Shown: positions 14,853 through 24,102, counted from the first letter of the stretch. The stretch is DNA of 64,000 nucleotides from Yes71-27 sp040758635 (GCA_040758635.1 JBFLVI010000007.1:1-64000); one strand, 5' to 3'. The notes: generated by a model from the letters alone, not told the origin. Translations and numbers: made by a program.

Positions 14853-17800
14853 ATGGGCAGACTAAACCGGCGTGACTTCTTGAAACTCTTGGGTTTAGGC
14901 ACGGCAGGCATTGTCGGCATTCCGGTTGTGAGTTCCGCGGCGGAATTGCCGGCTCCCGTGCCCGGGTCCTATAGGCTCAAACGGGCCAAGGAAACAGCTT
15001 CCATTTGTGCCTATTGCGGCTGCGGCTGCGGTTTGATCGTTTACAGCGAAGACGGCAAGGTTGTATCCATCGAAGGCGACCCCGATCACCCCATCAACGA
15101 AGGAGCGCTCTGTCCGAAAGGAATTTCCATTTCCGACGCAAATACCATCGTGGCCGAGAACAGGCAGCGGGTGCAGAATCCGCGCCGGGTCACCCAGGTT
15201 CTTTACCGCGCTCCCGGCAGCAGCAAGTGGGAGGTCAAGGATTGGGACTGGGCGCTAAAGACGATCGCGAAGCGGGTGAAAGAGACCCGCGACGCCTCGT
15301 TTGAAACCACAGATGCGGCCGGCGTTACCGTTAACCGGACGCAGGCGATCGCCCACCTGGGAAGCGCCTCCATCGACAACGAGGAAAATTACCTGATGCA
15401 CAAACTCCTGCGGGCGTGCGGGATCATTAACATCGACCACCACGCCCGTCTCTGACACTCCACTACCGTGGCCGGTCTGGCCAACTCGTTCGGTAGGGGA
15501 GCGATGACCAACCACTTCATTGACTACAAGAACTCCGACGTCATCCTGGTCATCGGGGCCAACCCCGCAGAAAACCACCCGATGGCCATGCGCTGGATAG
15601 TCCGGGGCAAGACGGAAAAGGGCACCAAGCTCATCGTGGCTGATCCACGGTTCACCAAGACGGCCGCCCTGGCAGACATCTACGCACCGCACAGACCCGG
15701 AACGGACATCCCCTTTCTGCTTGGCATAATGAATTACGCCATTCAGAACAAGCTCTACCACCATGAATACGTCGTAAACTATACCAATGCGTCTTACCTG
15801 GTCAACCCCGGCTTCAAATTCGAAGACGGGCTCTTCTCAGGCTTCACGCTCAAGGACGACAAGCCCTCTTACAACACTGAGACCTGGCAGTACCAGAAGG
15901 AGGGCGACAGCGTCAAGAAGGACCCGACGCTGCAGCACCCGAACTGTGTTTTCCAGATTCTCAAAAGACACCTGGCCCGGTACGACATCCAAACGGTTTC
16001 CAAGATCACGGGCACGCCGGAGGATGTTTACCGGAAGATATGCGAGACCTATTGCTCCACCGGTCAGCCCGGTAAGGCCGGCAACATCGTGTACGCGATG
16101 GGGATCACCCAGCACACTTACGGCGCCCAAAACGTGCGGGCCATCGCCATGCTCCAGCTGCTGCTGGGGAACATCGGGATCGCCGGCGGCGGCGTGAACG
16201 CACAGCGGGGCGAGTCGAACGTGCAGGGCTCGACGGACCTGGCGATGCTTTACCACCTGCTGCCGGGTTACCTGGGAATGCCTCAGGCCGGGAGCCACCC
16301 CAAGCTTCAAGATTACCTGGACAAGGAGACGCCCAAGTCCGGGTACTGGTCGAACAAGCCCAAGTTCTTCGTCAGCATGCTTAAGGCGTGGTACGGCGAT
16401 AAAGCCACCGCAGAGAATGACTTTTGCTATGACTGGCTACCCAAGCTGGACGGCAAAGATCATTCCCACATGGCCATCTTCGAAGCGATGGCGGAAGGCA
16501 AAGTCAAGGGGTTCTTCGCCTGGGGGCAGAACCCGCTTGTCGGTGGTCCCTCGGCTGCAGCGGAAGCCAGAGCGATGGAAAGTCTGGACTGGCTGGTTGT
16601 CATTGACCTGTTCGAAACCGAAACGGCGGCGTTCTGGAAACGCCCCGGAGCGGATCCCAAGCAGATCAAGACCGAAGTCTTCTTCCTGCCTGCGGCTTTC
16701 TCGTACGAGAAAGAGGGCACGGTTACCAACAGCGGCCGGTGGATCCAGTACCGCTGGAAAGCGGTGGACCCGCCCGGCAACGCCAGGACCGACCTCTGGA
16801 TCGCCGACCGGTTGTTCAAGGCGATCCGGGCCGAATACCAGCGCGGCGGCGTGTTCCCCGACCCGATCCTGAACATGGTCTGGAACTACGACCAGCCGGG
16901 CGAAGAGGAACCGGACATCGCCAAGGTGGCGCTGGAGATCAACGGTTTTTCCGTGGCGGACGGCAAACCGCTGAGCAGCTTCGCCAAACTAACGGCAGAC
17001 GGTTCCACGGCCTGCGGGATGTGGATTTACACCGGGTACTGGGCCGACCTCGACCCGGCGAAGGCGGCCTGCAAGCGGCGGAAACGCGAAACCACCGGGA
17101 TCGGAACCAACCTGGAGTGGTCTTTTGCCTGGCCGCTTAACCGCCGGATTATCTACAACCGCTGCTCAGCGGACCTGAAGGGGAACCCCTGGAATCCCAA
17201 CGTACCGGTAGCGGCGTGGGACGGCAGCAAGTGGGTCATGAACGACGTGCCGGACTTCAACGCGACGTTGCCGCCGGAGAAATCAGGGGCGGCGCCCTTT
17301 ATCATGCTCCCCGAAGGCGTCGGGCGCCTGTTTGCGGCGGGCTTAAAGGACGGGCCGATACCGGAACACTACGAACCGATGGAAAGCCCGGTGAAGAACA
17401 TCATGTCCAGCCAGCAGAACAACCCGCTGGTCAGACCGCGCAAGCCTGCCTTCGGCAGGTTAAGCGCCGCCGTAAACCCTGCGTTCCCCTACGTTCTTAC
17501 CACGCACCGGCTGATCGAGCACTACCAGAGCGGCGCGGTGACCAGAAACTGCCCCTGGCTGGTGGAGCTGATGCCGGAAGCGTTCGTGACCATCTCCCCG
17601 AAGCTGGCCAGCAAGCTGGGCATCAACCCGGGAGATAAGGTGGTCGTTTCGACGGAGCGGGGCGAAATCACCTGTAAGGCCAACGTCATGGCCATTGTCA
17701 AGCCGCTCAAGATCAACGGCAAAGAAGTGGAAATTGTGGCGATGCCATGGCACTGGGGCTACCAGGGTCTCGGGTCCGGCATGTCGGCCAACGACATAAC

Positions 17801-17873
17801 CCCGTATGTCGGCGACCCGAACACCCAGATTCCCGAGTACAAGGCATTTACTTGTAACATCCGCAAGGCCTGA
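14853..17873 (+). CDS. fdhA: Selenocysteine-containing formate dehydrogenase, catalytic subunit (Tat-exported)
   Basis: One 1006-residue gene read through an in-frame TGA at 15453-15455 (Sec201). The N-terminus has a twin-arginine signal (LNRRDFLKLLGLG ... VSSAA), so it is exported folded. Next is the [4Fe-4S] site CAYCGCGC...CPKG, then the active-site segment HARL-Sec-HSTTVAGLANSFG as in FdnG/FdoG, the molybdo/tungsto-bis-MGD binding core, and the C-terminal molydopterin-binding domain. It oxidises formate to CO2 and passes electrons to FdhB. The frame and homology continue unbroken on both sides of the TGA, and a SECIS hairpin follows. AAAGGAGG precedes ATG 14853. Genes for the Sec machinery (selABD, selC) are not in the window. 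Confidence 0.96.
15453..15498 (+). promoter_or_regulatory. UGA-Sec codon and SECIS element
   Basis: TGA at 15453-15455 is followed by a hairpin: lower stem CTACCG (15463-15468)/CGGTAG (15491-15496) and upper stem TGGCC (15469-15473)/GGCCA (15479-15483), with apical loop GGTCT (15474-15478). The loop is the SelB-binding GGUCU known from E. coli fdhF/fdnG SECIS elements, at the expected distance from the UGA. Confidence 0.93.
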
Positions 17874-17905
17874 GTCAGGATCGCCTGTAGAAAGGATGGT
17901 GTGGA

Positions 17906-18607
17906 ATGCCGAAAGCAGTACTTGTAGACCTCCTGAAGTGCATCGGTTGCCGCAGTTGCCAGGTGGCCTGCAAACAGTGGAACAACTTGCCCGCGACCGC
18001 CACGACCTTCACCAATACGCGGGACAACCCACCGGCTTTGGGAAGAACGACCTGGACCAGGGTAGAGCATAAATTCATCGAATACGGGTCGGCAGTCGCC
18101 TATCGCTTCGTGAAGCGCCAGTGTATGCACTGCCTTGACCCCGCGTGTGTGGAAGCCTGCTTCATGAAGGTGTTGAAGAAGACCCCGGAAGGCCCGGTGA
18201 TCGTGGCTTCGGACAAGTGCATCGGTTGCTACTACTGCCAGGTGGCCTGCCCCTTCGAGATACCTCAGTACGAGTGGACGAGCGGCGTACCGCGGGTGCA
18301 GAAGTGTCGCTTTTGCTACGAACCCGGCGGGGAGTACGACCGCTTGGGGCAGGGGCTGAAGCCTGCCTGCGTCCAGGCCTGCACCACGGGGGCGCTGAAG
18401 TTCGGTGAACGCGCCGAATTGCTTGCCGAGGCCCAGCGCCGGATCAGCACCGACCCGAGGTACGTCCAGCATATTTACGGCGAGAAAGACCAGGGCGGGA
18501 CTTCCTGGCTTTACATTTCGGACGTGCCTTTTGCCGAACTCGGGTTCGCCGGCCGGTCCGGCATCTCGTCCTTCTGGAAGAGGCTTCACGGGCTAAAGAC
18601 GGGATAG
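17906..18607 (+). CDS. fdhB: Formate dehydrogenase iron-sulfur subunit
   Basis: 233-residue four-cluster ferredoxin of the FdnH/HybA/DmsB type. Cysteine groups are CIGCRSCQVACK, CMHCLDPACVEAC, CIGCYYCQVACPF and CRFC with ACVQACTTGAL, enough for four [4Fe-4S] clusters. It has no signal peptide, so export would be piggy-back with the Tat-carrying FdhA. Unlike FdnH it lacks a C-terminal membrane helix, and there is no cytochrome b (gamma) gene next to it. ATG 17906 lies 32 bp after fdhA. Confidence 0.93.
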   Translation: MPKAVLVDLLKCIGCRSCQVACKQWNNLPATATTFTNTRDNPPALGRTTWTRVEHKFIEYGSAVAYRFVKRQCMHCLDPACVEACFMKVLKKTPEGPVIVASDKCIGCYYCQVACPFEIPQYEWTSGVPRVQKCRFCYEPGGEYDRLGQGLKPACVQACTTGALKFGERAELLAEAQRRISTDPRYVQHIYGEKDQGGTSWLYISDVPFAELGFAGRSGISSFWKRLHGLKTG

Positions 18608-18618
18608 GCTGGTGATTT

Positions 18619-19539
18619 ATGGAAAAAGTAGCTATGGTCCCGAAATTGGACAGGCAGGAAGCGGAACTGCTCCTGCAGGACATGGTCGCTCTTTGGCGGG
18701 AGTTGCTCCGCTGTAAGGTCGAGGGTAGACTGCTGGTAACCGACGTTGCAACCCCGGAGCATAAGCGGAAGTGGGGGGCGGGTATGCCCTGGGTTATGCT
18801 TGTCCCCCCCCGGGTGAGCGAAGAGGTTTTCTGCGGGCTCGTTGCCCGTGTGGCGGCGGCGGTCAGGGGAGTGCTGCCGGACCTGGAACCTGAGGTTTCG
18901 CGGGCCGTTGCCTCCCTGGACGAGAATCCTTCAGCCCGGGCGGCTTTCCTGGGTTACCTGCAGGAAAGGATCGTCCGCAAAGCGGCAGGGACTGAAGAAG
19001 CGGAGTTGCCTGCTGCCGGTGCCCTCCCCGACGTGGAGGGCTTCCTGGCCGGTGCGGCGGTGAAGCTTTTGATGCGGGCATACGCGCAAGAGGCCGCACA
19101 CTGGTTTCAGGCAGAGGACTGGCAGCGCGGCATCTGCCCGGTATGTGGGAATTACCCCGGTTTCTCCGTTTTACAGGGGGAGGAAAGGGCGCGGCTCCTG
19201 TACTGCGAGCTGTGCGGCACGAAATGGCGGTTCCACCGGCTCGGTTGCCCGTACTGCGGTACCGGTGGCGGCGAACAAAGTCTGTTTGTGTTCGAGGAAA
19301 AACCAAAGTACCGCGTTTACCTGTGCGGGGAATGCCGGGGTTACTTGAAGACGTTTGACGCTAAACTGGCCGATCCGGAAGATCTGCTGCTGGAAAATGT
19401 GCGCACCCTCTTTCTGGATCTGCTTCTGATTCGTGAAGGGTACCGCAACCCGGCGCTGGAATGGAGCAATTTCGCTGCCTTGACCGAAGGGGGTGGAATA
19501 CCTTCCCCGGCAACGGCGGTGAAGCGGGCGGGAAATTGA
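18619..19539 (+). CDS. fdhE: Formate dehydrogenase accessory protein FdhE
   Basis: 306 residues. The C-terminal half carries the paired CxxC motifs of FdhE: CPVCGNYPGFSVL, CELCGTKWRFHRLGCPYCG and CGECRGYLKTFD, which bind iron in the E. coli protein. FdhE is a cytoplasmic factor required for assembly of active respiratory formate dehydrogenases. The gene follows fdhB by 11 bp, and its presence supports FdhAB being the exported type. ATG 18619 was chosen as the first start after fdhB. Confidence 0.9.
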   Translation: MEKVAMVPKLDRQEAELLLQDMVALWRELLRCKVEGRLLVTDVATPEHKRKWGAGMPWVMLVPPRVSEEVFCGLVARVAAAVRGVLPDLEPEVSRAVASLDENPSARAAFLGYLQERIVRKAAGTEEAELPAAGALPDVEGFLAGAAVKLLMRAYAQEAAHWFQAEDWQRGICPVCGNYPGFSVLQGEERARLLYCELCGTKWRFHRLGCPYCGTGGGEQSLFVFEEKPKYRVYLCGECRGYLKTFDAKLADPEDLLLENVRTLFLDLLLIREGYRNPALEWSNFAALTEGGGIPSPATAVKRAGN

Positions 19540-19591
19540 CCCGAAGGGCAAAGTTTTTTCAAGGAGGTTATGAGGAGGAGGCTTGAGATAG

Positions 19592-20257
19592 ATGAAAAGG
19601 TATTTTTCCGGTATAGCGTTAGCTCTGGCGCTTATGCTCTTGCTCGGGCTGACCAAGCTGGGCTCCAGTCCGGTGGACGCCTATCCGAACCTGGGCAGCA
19701 ACTGTGCTCAGTGTCACCCCGAACAGGCACAGCCAAAACCGCCGGCGCCGCAGCCGAAGCCGCCGGCACCGACACAGCCTGCACCGACGAAGCCCGCGCC
19801 GGCGAAGCCCGCACCGGCGGCGGTCCAGGTCGTCTCTTGTGCCAAGTGTCACCCGCAGGTTTCCTCCCCCGTGCCGGGGATGAAGTGTGAGGCCTGTCAC
19901 GAGGGCGCTGCGGCCCACATGAAGGCGCCGTCCAGGGCCAACATCGGACTCAAATCCGCAGCGATATCGATCGGGTTCGAGATTGATCCCGCGGCGCACC
20001 TCAAGCTCAGCCAGCAGGGGGTCCAGACCTGCGGAAACTGTCACAAACACGCTTTCGGGAGCGGTGTCAAAAGCGGTATTCTCGTTCCGATCAAAGCGCA
20101 AACCGGTGAGTATCTCGGGTGGGCGCAGGTTACCGGCGGTACCGCCTACCTCTCGGGTACCAACATCAAGGTGCGCGAAAAGTACCAGAATATCACCTGG
20201 GAAGCGGGACCGGGGGGAGGCGCTTCCGGGGCGACCATCTGGGTGGCTTCACCGTAA
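19592..20257 (+). CDS. Secreted four-heme c-type cytochrome with Pro-rich linker
   Basis: 221 residues: a Sec signal (about 1-30, GIALALALMLLLGLTKLG), CAQCH, then a Pro/Ala/Lys linker of repeated KPAPAKPAP type (about 48-84), CAKCH, CEACH and CGNCH, giving four CXXCH heme sites, and a C-terminal Gly/Thr-rich domain without heme. It follows fdhE in the same operon (AAGGAGG at 19560). With no cytochrome b subunit encoded, the simplest inference is that this protein takes electrons from FdhAB on the outer face. Histidines for axial ligation are present (AAHMKAP, AAHLKL, HKHAF). The exact redox partner is unknown. Confidence 0.85.
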   Translation: MKRYFSGIALALALMLLLGLTKLGSSPVDAYPNLGSNCAQCHPEQAQPKPPAPQPKPPAPTQPAPTKPAPAKPAPAAVQVVSCAKCHPQVSSPVPGMKCEACHEGAAAHMKAPSRANIGLKSAAISIGFEIDPAAHLKLSQQGVQTCGNCHKHAFGSGVKSGILVPIKAQTGEYLGWAQVTGGTAYLSGTNIKVREKYQNITWEAGPGGGASGATIWVASP

Positions 20258-20283
20258 GCGAGCCTTTTGCCTGAAATGTTGAA

Positions 20284-20320
20284 GGGGCGGAAGCCGGGCG
20301 GGCTTCCGCTCCTTGATTTC
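20284..20320 (+). terminator. Terminator of the fdh operon
   Basis: A 12-bp stem (GGGGCGGAAGCC at 20284-20295, GGCTTCCGCTCC at 20301-20312, one G-U pair) is followed by TTGATTTCATT. Confidence 0.7.
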
Positions 20321-20395
20321 ATTGCCGGTATATTTTCGCGGCGCCGTGTGAGCTTGCGGGACGGAGTGGGAGACAGCCAGAAAACAAGTGCACCT

Positions 20396-20677
20396 TCACT
20401 TCTTCGGTATGACCCGGATATCGTTCCCGATGACCCTTTCCTGCCCGTCAAGCGCTGTTTCCGTCATTTTCAACTTGGCGTCGAGAATCGCCGGCACGAG
20501 CGCCCTGGTCCGGCACTTCCGGCAGACGAACTCCCAGGGACACCCGCATTCCTCCGGCAGGTCCCACTTCACCTCATCGCTGTTGCACTCTTCGTGAAAG
20601 ACCCGGGCCGCCCCTGCTACGCTTTCAAAGCTGAAGTCTTCGTTTTCCGCCTTTTTTTGCACTTCCACGACGAACAT
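20396..20677 (-). CDS. Cysteine-containing protein of unknown function
   Basis: 93 residues on the minus strand, starting at ATG 20677 with GTGGGGAAA upstream and its own promoter (20718-20746). The middle has CNSDEVKWDLPEECGCPWEFVCRKCRT, whose five cysteines could bind a metal. It is acidic at the N-terminus and basic at the C-terminus. No family was recognised. The promoter, start signal and lack of overlap with neighbours support a real gene. Confidence 0.65.
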   Translation of the reverse strand: MFVVEVQKKAENEDFSFESVAGAARVFHEECNSDEVKWDLPEECGCPWEFVCRKCRTRALVPAILDAKLKMTETALDGQERVIGNDIRVIPKK

Positions 20678-20717
20678 ACGTTTTCCCCACTTTAAAGCTG
20701 AGTCTGCCTGTGGTTTA

Positions 20718-20746
20718 ATTATAACAGGAAACTCCCGGCAGTGCCA
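20718..20746 (-). promoter_or_regulatory. Promoter of the Cys-containing unknown gene
   Basis: On the minus strand TGGCAC (20741-20746) and a consensus TATAAT (20718-20723) are 17 bp apart. Confidence 0.6.
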
Positions 20747-20831
20747 TTCGGCTGGCGGGCCCTGGTAACACTTTTCCGGTTTCGCGCGCGGTCACGGAGG
20801 CCCGCCGAACGAGGTGCAGCCGGCATGACTG

Positions 20832-20860
20832 TTGCCCTTTTGGAAAACCTGCTGTATAAT
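20832..20860 (+). promoter_or_regulatory. Promoter of alaS
   Basis: TTGCCC (20832-20837) and TATAAT (20855-20860) are separated by exactly 17 bp. Transcription would start near 20867, just before the leader hairpin. Confidence 0.8.
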
Positions 20861-20870
20861 GAGAGGACAA

Positions 20871-20950
20871 AAAGTAGCAGCCTGCCGGACAGGATTGCTA
20901 CTTTAAAAGTTTACAGCCGCAGCGCAATATGCCCGCCGCGGTTTGCGGGC
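20871..20950 (+). promoter_or_regulatory. Two hairpins in the alaS leader
   Basis: AAAGTAGCA (20871-20879) pairs with TGCTACTTT (20896-20904) around an inner CCTG/CAGG. A second hairpin, GCCCGC (20931-20936)/GCGGGC (20945-20950), precedes the start codon. There is no T-box signature and no T-run close enough for a terminator. Function unknown. Confidence 0.45.
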
Positions 20951-20987
20951 TGAAGTACAGTTTTTGGGAAGTAGGGGTTGTTTTTGG

Positions 20988-23627
20988 ATGGAGGGCAAGG
21001 AAGTTCGGCAGCGATTTCTGAAGTTTTTTCGGGACAGGGGACACGCGGTTTTGCCAAGTGCTTCCCTGATCCCGGCGGGCGACCCGAGCCTCTTATGGAC
21101 GGCGGCGGGAATGGTCCCCTTCAAGCCTTTTTTTACCGGTACCGCGGTGCCGGAGCACCGCCGGGTGGCCACCTGCCAGAAGTGTCTTCGGACTGCGGAT
21201 ATCGAATCCGTGGGTAAGACCGCCCGGCACCTTACCTTCTTCGAGATGCTGGGCAATTTTTCTTTTGGCGATTACTTTAAGGAAGAAGCAATTCCCTGGG
21301 CGTGGGAGTTTGTGACCAGGGACCTGGAAATCAACCCGGCGCGCCTCTGGATTTCGGTTTACCTGGATGACGATGAAGCCTTTGCCCTCTGGCGGAAAGT
21401 AGGCGTGCCGGAGGAGCGGATCGTCCGGTTGGGCAAGGAGACCAACTTCTGGGAAATCGGGGTCGGACCCTGCGGGCCCTGTTCGGAGATTCACTACGAT
21501 TTCGGGCCGGAGGCCGCGTGCGGGCCGAACTGCAGCGTGGGGTGCGACTGCGACCGGTTTCTGGAAATCTGGAACCTGGTTTTCATCCAGTTTCACCGGG
21601 ACGAAGCGGACAACTACCTGCCCCTGGAGCGCAAGGGGATTGATACCGGGATGGGGCTGGAACGGGTGGCCGCGGTTCTCCAGGGCGGCAAGACCGTTTT
21701 CGACGCGGACCTTTTCCAGGACCTCAACCGGAAGATCAAAGAGGTGCTCAAGGCTCCCGCAGGCGGTGACGGAAAGAGGGAGGAGCTGGCCGGGAGGATC
21801 ATCGCCGACCACGTGCGGGCCGTGACCTTTGCCGTTGCCGACGGGGCGCTGCCGTCGAACGAAGGGCGCGGTTACGTCATCCGGAGGCTCTTGCGGCGCG
21901 CGGTGCGCTTCGGCGTGGTTTTGGGAGTTGATGAGCCCTTTCTGGAAGGCATCGCGGCGCAGGTTATAGGCAAGATGGGTGACGCCTACCCGGAGCTGGT
22001 GGAAAGGAAGGAGCACATCCTCCAGGTGGTGCGGGCTGAGGAAGAGCGCTTCCTGGAAACGCTTGCCCAGGGCACGGAGATCCTCCACCGGATGATTGCC
22101 GAGGCCGGGTCGGCCACAGGCGTGCTGTCCGGCGAAGCGGCCTTTAAGCTTTACGATACATACGGTTTTCCGCTGGAGCTCACCGAGGAGATTTGCGCGG
22201 AGCAGGGGTTGACCGTGGACCGTGAGGGATTTGCGGCCGCGATGGAACAGCAGCGGAAGCGGGCGCGCCAGGCCCGCGGCACCATGGAATACCTCGGCGA
22301 GCGCGAGCGGCTGTACCAGAAAATCAGAGATGAAAGAGGGACAACCCGATTTGTCGGTTACCGCACCCTGGAAACGCCGGTGAAGGTTTTGGCCCTGGTC
22401 CAGAATGGGCGAATAGTTCAGGCTGCCGGAGGCGGGAAACCGGTGGAAGTAGTTCTGGACGCAACCCCTTTTTACGCCGAAGCCGGCGGGCAGGTGAGTG
22501 ACACGGGGGTTCTGCTGGCCCCGGACTTGAAGGCGGAGGTGGAGCACGCCGAGCGCCCGGTAGAGAACCTGGTGGTCCACCGCGTGCGCGTACTCGAGGG
22601 GGTGCTCAGGGAAGGGGGTACGGTGACCGCTTCGGTGGACGCCGTCCGCCGGCAGCAAACCGCCCGCAACCACACGGCGACCCACCTCCTGCACCGGGCA
22701 TTGAAGGCGGTGCTCGGTACCCATGCCAACCAAGCCGGCTCCCTGGTGGCGCCGGACCGCCTGCGGTTTGACTTTACCCACTACCAAGCCCTGAGCCCGC
22801 AGGACCTGGAAAGGGTGGAGGCGATAGTCAACCAGGCCATTCTCGCTGCCATTCCCGTGGAGGCTTTCGAGACTACGCTGGCCGAGGCCCAGGCGATAGG
22901 AGCGATAGCCCTCTTCGACGAAAAGTACGGGGAGACCGTACGCGTGGTGAGAGTAGGGGATTTCAGCATGGAGCTTTGCGGCGGGACCCACCTGCGGAAC
23001 ACGTCTGAGGCGGGCCTCTTTAAAATTGTTTCTGAGGGCAGCGTGGCTTCCGGTATCAGGAGGATCGAAGCGGTTACCGGAGAAGCGGCGCTGGCGTTCC
23101 TTAACGCGATGGCGGAGGATTACCGGCAGGTCGCGGCGCTTTTGAAAGCGCCGCCACAGAACCTTTCCGCCCGGGTGGCTGCGCTTCTGGAGCAGCTCAA
23201 GGAACTTTCCCGGGAAAACGAGATGCTGAAGGACAAGGCGGCCGCAGGCGAAGTGGTGGGCCTGTTGAACCGGGTCCAGGTTTTGAACGACGTCAACGTC
23301 CTGGTGGCCAAGGTCGGTACTTCCGACAAGGCCCAGCTTCTCAGCCTGGTGGATGTATTGCGGGAACGGTTGGGCTCAGGAGTGATCATCCTCGGAGGCG
23401 CCGGAAACGGTAAAGCGCAGATCGTGGCTGCCGTGACCCCCGACCTTTTGCCCCGGGGGCTTCACGCCGGCCTCCTGGTTAAAGAGGTGGCCCGCGTGGT
23501 CGACGGCGGCGGTGGCGGGCGACCGGAACTGGCACACGCCGGGGGCAAGAATCCCGCCCGGCTCGACGAGGCGTTGCGCGCTGGTCTGTCCCTGATCCAA
23601 AAGGAACTGTCAAAAAATGAAAACTAA
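20988..23627 (+). CDS. alaS: Alanyl-tRNA synthetase
   Basis: 879 residues, the normal size. It begins EGKEVRQRFLKFFRDRGH; the class II core includes PSLLWTAAGMVPFKPFF and CQKCLRTADIESVGKT. The editing domain has the zinc site HTATHLLH near 562 with CGGTH near 664, and the C-terminal DHHA1 domain ends ...GGGGGRPELAHAGGKNP. It charges tRNA-Ala and hydrolyses Ser/Gly-tRNA-Ala. ATG 20988 was chosen because the conserved N-terminus starts there; a longer frame to 20943 covers leader hairpin sequence. It is followed by ireB and ruvX, a common Firmicute order. Confidence 0.97.
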   Translation: MEGKEVRQRFLKFFRDRGHAVLPSASLIPAGDPSLLWTAAGMVPFKPFFTGTAVPEHRRVATCQKCLRTADIESVGKTARHLTFFEMLGNFSFGDYFKEEAIPWAWEFVTRDLEINPARLWISVYLDDDEAFALWRKVGVPEERIVRLGKETNFWEIGVGPCGPCSEIHYDFGPEAACGPNCSVGCDCDRFLEIWNLVFIQFHRDEADNYLPLERKGIDTGMGLERVAAVLQGGKTVFDADLFQDLNRKIKEVLKAPAGGDGKREELAGRIIADHVRAVTFAVADGALPSNEGRGYVIRRLLRRAVRFGVVLGVDEPFLEGIAAQVIGKMGDAYPELVERKEHILQVVRAEEERFLETLAQGTEILHRMIAEAGSATGVLSGEAAFKLYDTYGFPLELTEEICAEQGLTVDREGFAAAMEQQRKRARQARGTMEYLGERERLYQKIRDERGTTRFVGYRTLETPVKVLALVQNGRIVQAAGGGKPVEVVLDATPFYAEAGGQVSDTGVLLAPDLKAEVEHAERPVENLVVHRVRVLEGVLREGGTVTASVDAVRRQQTARNHTATHLLHRALKAVLGTHANQAGSLVAPDRLRFDFTHYQALSPQDLERVEAIVNQAILAAIPVEAFETTLAEAQAIGAIALFDEKYGETVRVVRVGDFSMELCGGTHLRNTSEAGLFKIVSEGSVASGIRRIEAVTGEAALAFLNAMAEDYRQVAALLKAPPQNLSARVAALLEQLKELSRENEMLKDKAAAGEVVGLLNRVQVLNDVNVLVAKVGTSDKAQLLSLVDVLRERLGSGVIILGGAGNGKAQIVAAVTPDLLPRGLHAGLLVKEVARVVDGGGGGRPELAHAGGKNPARLDEALRAGLSLIQKELSKNEN

Positions 23628-23763
23628 AGATTTACCCGAAAAAAGGAAAACAGCGGGTGAGAGTTAAATATATCTAAAGGGCGGGCAGTTTTCCAGGTTG
23701 GTTAGCTTTGTGGCCGGTCCGTCTCCGTCCGGACGGCAACTTCAGGATAACGGGGGATGGAGT

Positions 23764-24036
23764 GTGGAGCGGGATAACTCCGGGGAAAAAACCGTAATGT
23801 TCCGGGTCGACAAGGAAAAACCCCAGACGATCCGCGAGATCCTGACAACGGTGGTCGCGGCGCTGGAGGAAAAAGGTTATAATCCCATTAACCAGCTTGT
23901 GGGGTACCTGCTTTCGGGGGATCCGGCTTACATTACCAGTCATAAGAACGCGCGTAATCTGATCCGCCGCTTGGAACGGGACGAGTTGCTGGAAGAGCTG
24001 GTCCGGGCCTATCTTGCAAGTGCAGCGGCTGAATAA
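23764..24036 (+). CDS. ireB: IreB family regulatory phosphoprotein (UPF0297)
   Basis: 90 residues with the family core EKGYNPINQLVGYLLSGDPAYITSHKNARNLIRRLERDELLEELVRAYL. In Enterococcus, IreB is phosphorylated on N-terminal threonines by the kinase IreK; here the T of EKTVMF is in the right place. GTG 23764 with GGGGATGGAG upstream gives the usual N-terminus; upstream codons to 23698 were rejected. It sits between alaS and ruvX as in most Firmicutes. Confidence 0.9.
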   Translation: MERDNSGEKTVMFRVDKEKPQTIREILTTVVAALEEKGYNPINQLVGYLLSGDPAYITSHKNARNLIRRLERDELLEELVRAYLASAAAE

Positions 24037-24071
24037 GCCGGGCGCAGGTTTCAAGTTTGTTTTGGGAGTTC

Positions 24072-24102
24072 AGCCAGGGGAGCGTTTCTCTGGCTTATTT
24101 TT
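24072..24102 (+). terminator. Hairpin between ireB and ruvX
   Basis: AGCCA-GGGGAG pairs with CTC-TGGCT, followed by TATTTTT. It probably reduces rather than blocks read-through, because ruvX begins 17 bp later. Confidence 0.5.

Larger units (their letters stand above)
20678..20987. other. Divergent promoter region between the unknown gene and alaS
   Basis: It contains a minus-strand promoter (20718-20746), the alaS promoter (20832-20860) and the alaS leader hairpins. No gene was seen. Confidence 0.7.

Noticed and set aside
14788..14865. Leader peptide starting at TTG 14788
   Set aside because: It has an AAAGGAGG but the 25 residues show no regulatory codon run and end inside fdhA; kept only as a note.
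14853..15468. fdhA as a frameshifted or nonsense pseudogene split at 15453
   Set aside because: The reading frame and homology continue through the TGA and a SECIS hairpin with a GGTCT loop follows, so it is a selenocysteine codon.
20867..20987. T-box riboswitch in front of alaS
   Set aside because: No AGGGTGGNACCGCG antiterminator sequence and no terminator U-run.
21093..22991. 632-codon open frame on the minus strand inside alaS
   Set aside because: Antisense shadow in GC-rich DNA; alaS is unmistakable on the other strand. The same applies to 33822-36044 opposite infB and 25055-26647 opposite the VanW gene.
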